Under the pieces are notes generated by a model, which ran no database searches, had not been told where the DNA came from, and saw nothing but the letters and a program-made list of their open reading frames with translations. Both the position numbers and the translations under genes were made by a program. Positions 9,813 through 16,853 of a DNA stretch of 16,853 bases are shown here, piece after piece; the first letter of the stretch is position 1; the number at the start of each line of letters is the position of its first letter. Source of the stretch: Byssochlamys sp. IMV 00236 (taxonomy: Eukaryota > Ascomycota > Eurotiomycetes > Eurotiales > Thermoascaceae); assembly GCA_001931875.2 (NCBI GenBank), contig MSJH02000372.1, positions 1 through 16,853 on the forward strand. Direction: 5' to 3'.

Positions 9813-9950
9813 ATGATCGGCAGCTACGCCTGTTTACAGTGCATGAAAACAAAGCGCGGTTCGGAAGAGTATCCAAAAGCGGAGACAGCGGTCTACGACC
9901 GCCGAAACATTTGTAAAAATGAGTCGATCCGTGTGTGTAACAGATCTTGA
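9813..9950 (+). CDS. Possible small protein or relic with zinc-ribbon-like cysteines
   Basis: A 45-codon ORF in a locally GC-richer island within AT-rich DNA. Cysteines fall at residues 7, 10, 34 and 42 (CLQC near the start, then ICK and VC). The C-x2-C-x3-K-x-K-x-SEEY pattern recalls zinc ribbons of the form CxxC...K..SEF...CK.C found in several nuclease-associated and fungal proteins; here the spacing of the last pair (x7) is wrong. It is preceded in frame by a TAA at 9795 and lies 182 nt before the fucosyltransferase-like gene. It could be a real micro-protein, an exon of an unseen gene, or a fragment of a decayed zinc-finger gene. I cannot decide. Confidence 0.3.
   Translation: MIGSYACLQCMKTKRGSEEYPKAETAVYDRRNICKNESIRVCNRS
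9888..9902. promoter_or_regulatory. Perfect inverted repeat containing CGG-N7-CCG
   Basis: Two 6-bp arms GCGGTC and GACCGC flank TAC. The everted CGG...CCG spacing resembles sites of fungal Zn2Cys6 regulators, about 230 nt before the fucosyltransferase-like ATG. It also lies inside the 45-codon ORF, so codon constraint or chance could explain it. Confidence 0.2.
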
Positions 9951-10078
9951 ATGTTTAATCCCAATTAATTTGTTTCAATGAGATTGTCTAAAATTATAAA
10001 ATGAAAACCCGACACTATTTTCAAAATGTTAGCCTATTTTGGTAGTGCTTAAAAAAGTGCTATGCTAATTTACGTAGA

Positions 10079-10123
10079 TCCTCTCTCAGCTCTCTTTTTC
10101 TTCCTTTCTTTCTTTCTTTCTTT
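10079..10123 (+). repeat. Pyrimidine tract with (CTTT)n before the fucosyltransferase-like gene
   Basis: Nearly pure C/T sequence, with five CTTT units at 10104-10123, ends 9 nt before the ATG at 10133. CT-rich blocks just upstream of start codons are frequent in fungal core promoters and transcription starts, which supports the chosen start. Confidence 0.7.
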
Positions 10124-10132
10124 AAATACAAA

Positions 10133-11707
10133 ATGGCAATAAAGCCAACACTAAGGAAATATGCTCCTATTTTAATCGCATCTCTATTTACTTTATTCAT
10201 ACCAGCTGTATTGTATTCATTACGTCAAAAACAAACGTTATCACCTCAGCAAACTATCAGGCAAAGAGCATATTCATACCCTTCCATGGTCAGATACAGT
10301 TATTACTGGCCAAATACGAAAAAAGAGACAAAAGAAAGAGTAGACAAAGAGGAGTTGAAGAGGATTGACCGAGCCTACTGTGGAAGAGATAGATGCAAGT
10401 TTTTATTACCTATTGTCATAACTGAGCAAGGTATACACACATAAATGATCATAATAGATGAAAGCTAAGTGTTATCTATAGAGTCAAAGGCCCAAATGCA
10501 TTTCAGGCAATTAGCCTTTTTGGCAGGAAAGATTGGTCGCACGATAGTTTTGCCCAACGTATACAACTCCCATCTTGGCGCTTGCTTACCCTATCCCTTT
10601 GACTTTTATTACGACCAAGAAGCATGGGCAAAGGAAAACGAACGATTCTTTAATTATATCACAATGGATGACTTCAAGGCATGGATAAGCGAACGACAAG
10701 CAGTGGGCGTTGATCCTACAGCACAAGAAATCTTTGTACAAGGAACCCAAAAATCAAAACTTCTCGCCAAATTCAAAAACTGTTTCCGGTCCTCATTTGA
10801 CTTTTCTGATCGACCTATAGCCAACTATCAACTCTTAGATATCTCCCACCCTACACAGAAAGACGGTAACATCACACAGACCATGATGAGTCTTCTCAGC
10901 GATGAAGCTCGTGAGCATGAGTACCTCGGAAATTCGGACAAACCCGTAGATGTTATCAACCTGTTTTATGACAGAAGGCAAGTATTATTTCTCCTTTTTT
11001 TTAAAAAACAAAAAAAAGCCCAATCTAACAGGAGACTTTCCCCTTTTTTTCCTTATTATAGATTCAAGTTTATCGAGAATCCAGAAGCACAAAAACCTGT
11101 GCCATATAGCCCAGTCCTAGTGAAAATGGCAGATGATATTTCATCGCAATTAAGGCCATATATGGCAATTCACTGGCGAATGGAGAGACTAGAACCTGTG
11201 TCGAATCTGCTGCCTTGTGCAAAAGATTTAATCGAAAAGATACATGAAATAGATCCTTCAGTTCATAAACATCCCAACGTGTTCTTATTGACAGATTATC
11301 CTCACTTGCTCAATACAACAGGCGCCAGACCAGAATCGTCCTCATTCACTCGTAACCAACTGAAACCAGAACATCATGAGGCGATTAGACACCTCTATCA
11401 GCACCTCAATATCACTCTAACATCAACCAACAATCTTCCTATCCCCTATGATGAGCTTCCCAAACAAAACTGGAACATTCTCACGATTTCTACTGGAAAA
11501 TACAAGGATCGAAGTGTTCTTGGCATTATTGATAAACTGGTGGCTATTAAAGCTCAATGGTTCTTTGCGGGTAAACCAGGTGTGTGCGCAAAAACAAGTA
11601 GCTTTACTGGTCGAATCTCGCTTAGTCGGCTAAACGCATTCAGGCATGGGGATAAAAATATCGTTGTGCCACTCCAAACATTTAATCTACCTCAGGGCAA
11701 CCTATGA
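10133..11707 (+). CDS. Putative type II membrane O-fucosyltransferase-like glycosyltransferase
   Basis: Exons 10133-10430, 10482-10977 and 11062-11707 give 479 aa. Residues 10-30 form an N-terminal signal anchor, so the catalytic part should face the Golgi or ER lumen. After a stem with a Cys83/Cys88 pair come ESKAQMHFRQLAFLAG and RTIVLPNV (about 100-127), YDRRF at 262-266, IHWRMER (301-307, matching the HWR motif of the GDP-fucose O-fucosyltransferase fold), VFLLTDYP, and GIIDKLVAIKAQWFFAG (about 420) followed by SSFTGRI (444-450). These resemble fucosyltransferase motifs I-III. The donor is presumed to be GDP-fucose and the acceptor is unknown. Intron 1 (51 nt, GT-AG) restores EQE-SKAQ. Intron 2 appears to use a GC donor; without it the protein gains 28 low-complexity residues. 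The exact CAZy family is uncertain. Confidence 0.75.
10978..11061 (+). other. Probable GC-AG intron, stop-free and 84 nt (3n)
   Basis: Begins GCAAGTATTA, contains T and A homopolymer stretches, and ends TTATTATAG. Splicing gives YDRRFKFIE, which reads as a conserved block. The only nearby GT donor would shift the frame. Because the length is 28 codons without a stop, unspliced message would encode an insert rich in Phe, Lys and Gln, so intron retention would yield a longer protein instead of a truncated one. Confidence 0.7.
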
Positions 11708-11808
11708 GTTATTTATCCATTTTTAGATATTTTATTTTGTGTACATTGAAAGATGTTACACTGTGTATAGATTACATAACATGATTTTGTAAGCACATCG
11801 TATATATA

Positions 11809-11814
11809 AATAAA
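11809..11814 (+). terminator. Probable polyadenylation signal of the fucosyltransferase-like gene
   Basis: AATAAA, 101 nt after the stop at 11705-11707, followed by an A-rich stretch. Its position is normal for a fungal 3' UTR. Confidence 0.55.
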
Positions 11815-11821
11815 AAAAGAT

Positions 11822-12240
11822 ATGCCGATCACGCATACTCGCCACTCTGTCAAACAATACTACTCATGCGGAATTCAAACAAAAGAGTTAATTGATGTAA
11901 ATTAATTTATGCAATATACACTGTACAGAAATAAAGGAAATAATTGAAGGGGAATCTATGAATAGTAAAAAATCTGAACTACCGCGGCTCACAGTTTGAA
12001 CTGTATCACACTAGTGGCGCATTTAAAAGGTAGAACATCTTTGAAGGAATAGTGGATATTAGTCTCAATAAATGCTTTAGAAAGACAGTTTTGATAGAAA
12101 GACTTTTAATGAAGAAGAAAGCCACAGGGCCTTTTTAAAAAAGGACATTTGCTCCTTTTAAAGAAACTTGTCATCTAAAAATAATTATCCAACAACACGA
12201 GGATAGTCAAACGGTATTTTTTACTGGAAATATTTATATT
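11822..12240. other. AT-rich spacer without a recognisable gene
   Basis: No frame of useful length. Two small inverted repeats are visible: ACAGTT-TG-AACTGT at 11991-12004 and an imperfect CCTTTTT/AAAAAAGG at about 12130-12144. Neither has a clear function, and both may be chance in AT-rich sequence. Confidence 0.4.
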
Positions 12241-12242
12241 AT

Positions 12243-13231
12243 AATCGGACGTTTAGAATGGCCGGTGTTTGTACGCTTAGCACCAAGATTTGATATGCTA
12301 TTAACCCAAACCAGGATGAAATACATGACTACACAAACTGCGATGTTGAAAATCCTTTCGCTCTTATTAACCAAATTAAGAATTATACAAGCAGTGTTGA
12401 TATAGCAAGATTTTTCACCTGTGGTGTGGATGGCGCAATGCACCAGGTTTAATAATTCGTGAACAATGACATCCACTTCAATGACTACGCAGTACTGGTC
12501 ACTAGTTTGGATATATTTTCACACCCATAAATATCAGGACGACTGCACGCATTCTTTGCAAAAAATTGCCAAAGTAGCAACAGCAAAGGTGTCTCGAAAA
12601 ACTAATACTGGCAAGTCATACATGGATATCTCAATCTTTGCTGGATGTTACGAATTGCTGGTTGTAGGTGAATATCCTTATGAGAATGGTTCAACGACAC
12701 CTTTTTTGGGATCATTCGTTGACAAGCTCAAATTAGTTGAAGAGGAAACGAAGATAATCAATGTTCCTACAATTGCCTTGAACTATATTGCTACGACGAG
12801 ATCTTTGAACCAATATATGAAACGCCATTCGCATCAGTTGTGGGCATTCACTGTACTGGCTTTTATTTCAAAGGCTTTTACCCAATATCAGCTATTGAAT
12901 ATATGAATTATGCTTGCCAAAAATTTTCTAGAAAGATGGAAAATCACCATTTCTTTTCCAGCGTACTTCATCTAATAACTTCACCAAAGGCGATAAATGA
13001 CGAACATGTGGAAGGTCTTTGATCGGTGTTTATCCGTTTACCTTTTTACCAAAAATTGATGGACGGTGCAACGGCAATAACAAATCTCATTGAGATGTCC
13101 ACTGCTTTGAACGCAAACAACAACAATAGTCTATTAATTCCTATCACCCGCATTCTTGGTGTGACACAGTCAAGAGTGCCTTGTTTTTTCTTCCTGTACA
13201 ATGAAGCAAAAGCAAAGAAAATTGCATTTTA
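12243..13231 (+). pseudogene. Decayed gene of unknown family, several breaks
   Basis: Coding-like sequence alternates between two frames. Frame of 12243: MAGVCTLSTKI, TGA at 12291, then INPNQDEIHDYTNCDVENPF through MHQV to TAA TAA at 12447-12452. The +1 frame carries 12538 to about 12785, with KSYMDISIFAGCYELLVVGE and STTPFLGSFVDKLKL. The first frame resumes with YDEIFEPIYETPFASVVGIH and FKGFYPIS, crosses a TGA at 13020, and ends at the TAG at 13229-13231. A possible GT-AG intron at 12447-12537 would remove the double stop and the first shift. The shift near 12785 and the two TGAs remain, so the copy is broken. The D...E-like spacing in MDISIFAG...ELLVVGE faintly recalls restriction-endonuclease-like folds of Mucoromycota repeat-associated proteins, a guess only. 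Confidence 0.45.
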
Positions 13232-13235
13232 GCTA

Positions 13236-13403
13236 AAGAAAAGCATGAACAAGACTATCCACGACCAACATGCCCACAATTGTTAAAAAATAAAGTAGAT
13301 CTAAAGCGCTTTAATGCATCATCAGCGCAACTAACTTATATTGTAATTAGAGAGAAGTTGATGACAGCGATCAAACTGAGGTTATTGGACATAGAAGGTC
13401 GCT
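13236..13403 (+). pseudogene. Coding-like remnant after the unknown pseudogene
   Basis: Open for 55 codons to a TGA at 13401-13403, reading HEQDYPRPTCPQLLKNK and IREKLMTAIKLRLLDIEGR in part, with no start codon in a sensible place. It lies a few bases beyond the preceding relic in a different frame, so it may be the C-terminal end of the same gene after another shift or intron. I do not recognise it. Confidence 0.3.
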
Positions 13404-13954
13404 GATGTTTTTGGTGAGAAACTTGGGTTTATTTTATCACAAAAAGTGTTACAAGACTATAAACTCTATTAAAAAGTATTATGCAAAGCAAGTACAGATG
13501 TTCAATTGTTTACGACGTTTTATTAATGATGCTTACTGCTTTCCAATATTATGATTGAATTCAATCATTAACATCGACTATAACACATTTATAAAGCTTT
13601 TGAATCTAAGTAATCAAGCTCATCAAGATTTGTAAACACGCTTCAACTTGCCGCAAACAAATATTCCACAGACAAATCAGGAATTAAAAAATATTGACGC
13701 GTTTGATATAAATCATTATAATACTCTAATCTTATAATAAAGCATATATTCTATTTTTCTTTGTCGCATCTGATAAGAATAGCCTATAATAACAGTAGCT
13801 ACTAGTATAACATTGATAAATGATCACGTTGACCACGTTAAATCATGCTGGCGACATTAATATTCCAGTAAAACGCACACACGTCTTATTTTAATAGTAT
13901 CCCTCTTGATAAAGTATCTACTTTGTAAGTCGTCGACTTCCTGCCTTTTTCAAT
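13404..13954. other. AT-rich spacer, nothing recognised
   Basis: Stops are frequent in all frames, and I see no RNA gene or long repeat. A plus-strand piece at about 13412-13550 with a Lys/Tyr-rich reading may be further debris of the neighbouring relics. Confidence 0.4.
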
Positions 13955-14318
13955 AACAAAGCTGAATACGACACCGAGTGGTCGTTAATAATCAAAATTT
14001 GGCCAAATGTCTTTAAAACACTTTTTAAAAAGACCATTGTCAATCTACTTTGGTAATATGTCGGTAAAAAGGACGTCATTCAAAATTCATAATTGTTTGC
14101 CAATAGAAGGAAAATACCTCGATATCTCAAACATCGAGCTTAAGAAGCACGGTAAAGAGCAACGCGTTGTAAAGGCAGATGGTTGTAAAGTCTTCGTCGA
14201 GGCAGATTCAATTATTAATCAGATGATCAAACATCATAAATTGGATTTTGAAAAGCTTTTGTGGACGATAGCTTCTGATAATCTTCAAAGCTCTTACTTC
14301 TTAACACTGTTTTTCTAA
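13955..14318 (+). pseudogene. Decayed coding fragment of unknown family
   Basis: Reads as AEYDTEWSLIIKIWPNVFKT in one frame up to about 14030, then shifts by one and continues from about 14031 as KRTSFKIHNCLPIEGKYLDI, KEQRVVKADGCKVFVEADSI and HHKLDFEKLLWTIASDNL, ending at a TAA at 14316-14318. Continuity across a single shift indicates a once-coding sequence. The KADG...VFVEAD arrangement followed by a helical H-K-x-L segment resembles the N-terminal part of abundant uncharacterised Mucorales proteins that I know only in general terms. The assignment is weak. Confidence 0.4.
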
Positions 14319-14939
14319 CAATGTCGATGATGTTCTTATATCACCCGATAACATATTCCCTGGCTTATTTTCCAGCTTCGTTGACTGTCTCAAGTTTCGT
14401 CCTCATAACAAATTTTTCAAACATGTCAACACAAAGATATTTACGAAAATTCGCATGGCAGCATATATTCCTAGAGCTACTCGATCTCGTATTCTTTGCA
14501 TAAACTGGATGAACTTTTAGTCGCCATCTCTCATCTACATTCAACGCAATATCCTTTATCGAATGATACACCGAAAAACTTTTCATAAGACTTGCTTACA
14601 TCGTCTACTCCCCAAACTCAATATCTCTCCTTACTGTGTTATCAGTGATATGTTGATAGACTCTACCGATCATTTTTTTCCGTCCCTCTCAAATACCTTG
14701 TCATTAAAGAATTCCTGTAGCCGACATTATAAACCCCTGATATTCAGCTTGCCCTTCGTTCACTGGATTTTTCAAAGGTGTCTTACTTTCTGAACCCTCA
14801 GCTAGAAGGAGACATCGCTGTTATTATCTTTTTAAGCTCCATATGGTAGCTGCACTGGCAATGTATTTTCAATCAGCAGGAGCTTATTCCTCAAACCGCC
14901 CTGAAGATGATTCGAAGAGTGTCTACCTCTCTAACTTAG
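14311..14939 (+). mobile_element. 3' end of a decayed non-LTR (LINE) retrotransposon
   Basis: Frame 14311-14793, broken by a TAG at 14518, contains YRMIHRKTFHK, LHRLLPKLNISPYC and DSTDHFF. This is the pattern of the zinc-binding segment (zf-RVT type) after the reverse transcriptase in LINE ORF2 proteins, with some of the usual cysteines replaced. The C-terminal tail continues in another frame from about 14766, reading FLNPQLEGDIAVIIFLSSIW, a TAG at 14847, then LHWQCIF, to a TAG at 14937. The W-x-LHWQ-x-IF ending also fits LINE tails. There is no reverse transcriptase core, endonuclease or target-site duplication in view, and no poly(A) directly after it, so this is a truncated dead fragment. 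Confidence 0.55.
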
Positions 14940-16822
14940 GAAGACGATCTATATTAGCCTTTTGTTTTTTCTTATCTTATTTTACTCATACACCTGCAAC
15001 CGCCTCTGAGTTAGCATAGCACAATATTTTTGTATATGTGCGTGTGAATCAACATGAGGTTTTGGTTTGATTCCCCCTGCAATGGTCCCTTTTTTTTTTG
15101 CTACCACTTAATTTGGCAAATGTCTGTCATATGAAGACTATCACGTTTTTTTCAAGGCATTCAATTATGTATAGTTTAAATAGGTTTTTGCTTATCATGT
15201 CTCTCTGAATTATTGAACAAACATTTGACGTGATGCTGTGAGATTGTACCAGCTGTTTGGTTACACCGTCTGACTAGGAGACGCTTAATTTAAAAATGGA
15301 AAAAGAGGCAGAATAAGAGTATCTCATAGCTACTTTGAATCTTTTTGCTCAGCCCTAGTTTGAACGGTTTTTTTTTCATCAAATTATACCCTTTGCAAGA
15401 GAAAAACTCTCCTTTCTCAGATTGTGATGGGAATATGCAACTGTTGACCACCGTTCATGTTACACCTTTTTAATTGATTCTCCGAGATGCAGCACAATGT
15501 TTAAAAGAATCTGTTGCTTATAGATGCAAGCTTATTATTATACTTCAAAATAATAGTGTATATTTACATGGATAAGGATATAAACATGTTTGAATGCTTG
15601 GTGACTTTGTGACAAAGTGGATGGATGATCATCTCTGGATTTGAATCACTTGCGCTGTAAGACATGTTTGTACTCCAACATTCTGTTTCTAAAATCGGAT
15701 TATACCATGCATACGGTAACCTACACAGAGTTATTGATTGTAAAATGAATAGCAAAAGTAGCAAACAGTATCAGATTCATATGCACGTATGCGGAAGAAC
15801 TCAAATAGGTTAAAAAGCAATTAGTAAATGATTCCGACTTCCCATATTTAAATTCAGATACCGCGATCTTCTTCTTAGATTCATATAAAAACAAAGTAGA
15901 ATAGAGCCACAGTAAAATAAGAATTCAGATATGAAAGTAATGACTGTGAATTAAAGTGTTTAAAAGCCAAAATATCTGTCCTGGTAATGATATTGAGTAT
16001 CTGATCAAAGTAGCTTGAATTCTGGTTCATCCAGCAATCTAAACACCGATCTGACAGTCGTCCGTTCGTTATCTATTCACCATCCGTCTGCTGTGTTTGA
16101 AGTCAATAATTTGCGAGAAGTTCCTTTACTAGTATCTAGTTTTGCATTTATTCCATTCATTGAGTGAGATTTAAAAACTGGTGACAACGCTTTTGAAGAA
16201 CAAAGCAATATAACGAGAAGCACACAAAATAGCATGGATGAAAAACAGCTTGTAACTGTAGCTAACTTCATTCTTATCACCTACAGATACAAGATGATGA
16301 GCCCATTTAGATGCGGTGTTGTTGCCACAGAATCAACTGTACGCTCGGATAACTAGTCTACCCCAGACCTTGATAACATGATCCTTCTCGGACACGTTGG
16401 GGTTCACCAATTTTAGGCAATCTGGGTCATGTTGCATGGTTTTTAGCCTACACAACTATTGTCAATTCGCGTAAGATATGTCAAACTATCAACTTACAAA
16501 CGGGAATATGCCATAAATGGCATTTAGTCATTCGTCAGGCAATAGCGCTGCAGGAATCGCAGGCTCTTCTTGTAAGCATTTTTTAGGTCATCTTGGGCCA
16601 TCTATATACCAAAACGCCGTCATCATACAGTAGAATGGATGTCTTTATTATGTTTAGCATTTCTGAATTACGAACAAAGATAGCGGGAACAAAAGAGTAG
16701 ATATAATGGTTGCCTGAGATTGAAAAAGGTTCAAAAAGAAGGAGGGCCGCTTTGGACACCCCATCCCAGCATTGAATATATCTTAGATAAATCAAATATT
16801 GACATGATTTAAGCGTCGCCTC

Positions 16823-16823
<1 letters not shown>
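14940..16823. other. AT-rich region with no assignable gene
   Basis: Short open stretches occur on both strands but none has a recognisable family. The best are a plus-strand reading at about 16069-16350 (EVNNLREVPLLVSSFAFIPF, then a stop and more) and a minus-strand frame 16825-16583 of about 80 codons (FEPFSISGNHYIYSFVPAIF) that ends in TAA and enters from the poly(A)/poly(T) edge. Both could be eroded transposon or gene pieces. A perfect inverted repeat ATGCCAT-AA-ATGGCAT is at 16508-16523. No tRNA or rRNA was seen. Confidence 0.4.

Positions 16824-16853
<30 letters not shown>
16824..16853 (+). repeat. Run of 30 A at the window edge
   Basis: The last 30 bases are all A. This could be the poly(A) tail of a retrotransposed sequence on the plus strand, a genomic A tract like the T tract at 790-835, or the point where an assembly stopped. 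Confidence 0.85.

Noticed and set aside
9840..9935. Possible RNA gene in the GC-richer island
   Set aside because: The only strong stem is a 6-bp hairpin; the T-loop-like GGTTCG has no matching cloverleaf, and a coding explanation fits better.
10978..11061. Single-exon reading of the glycosyltransferase from 10482 to 11707
   Set aside because: Kept as a possible isoform, but the extra 28 residues come from homopolymer-rich sequence and interrupt a block that reads as conserved once GC-AG splicing is applied.
12234..12476. 80-codon minus-strand ORF
   Set aside because: It opposes the more convincing plus-strand relic and has no family-like motifs.
16508..16580. Zn2Cys6-like ACDSC reading on the minus strand
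   Set aside because: Cysteine spacing does not fit the CX2CX6C motif and a stop interrupts it; probably chance.
1..16853. CRISPR array, phage or bacterial operon
   Set aside because: No regularly spaced direct repeats were seen, and the introns and gene families are fungal.

Overview
The window looks like nuclear DNA of a filamentous fungus, most probably an early-diverging lineage such as Mucorales. The evidence is a chitin synthase fused to a myosin-motor-like domain, short spliceosomal introns (50-84 nt), very AT-rich spacers, and eroded transposon fragments that read like those common in Mucoromycota. I could not run a search, so the species is open.

Bases 859-8651 are compact and gene-dense. 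A three-exon chitin synthase of 1867 aa (+) converges, with only 89 nt between stop codons, on a four-exon COP9 signalosome subunit 4 gene (-). Directly upstream of that gene on the same strand is a three-exon COX16 gene for cytochrome c oxidase assembly. I rebuilt the introns by hand from splice signals and reading frame, and for CSN4 and COX16 also from remembered family sequences. One CSN4 intron uses a GC-AG boundary.

Bases 8652-16853 are gene-poor. The only intact gene I can support is a type II membrane protein of the O-fucosyltransferase-like glycosyltransferase class (10133-11707, +). It also appears to contain a GC-AG intron, and that intron is stop-free with a length divisible by three. 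Around it lie a Mutator-like transposase N-terminal relic (8910-9388, -), a 45-codon ORF with a zinc-ribbon-like cysteine pattern (9813-9950, +), an unknown-family pseudogene (12243-13231) with a smaller remnant after it, another unknown relic (13955-14318), and the 3' end of a decayed non-LTR retrotransposon (14311-14939). From about 14940 to the end nothing is assignable; the window stops in a run of 30 A.

Functionally, the chitin synthase and the putative fucosyltransferase both fit cell-wall or secretory-pathway glycan synthesis (Mucorales walls contain fucose-bearing polymers). CSN4 and COX16 are housekeeping genes, and their adjacency probably reflects compact packing rather than shared function. 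I found no convincing multi-gene novel system. The most interesting signals are the two GC-AG introns with the same 8-nt donor, the degenerate motor domain, the 46-nt T tract beside the chitin synthase start codon, and the unclassified relics.
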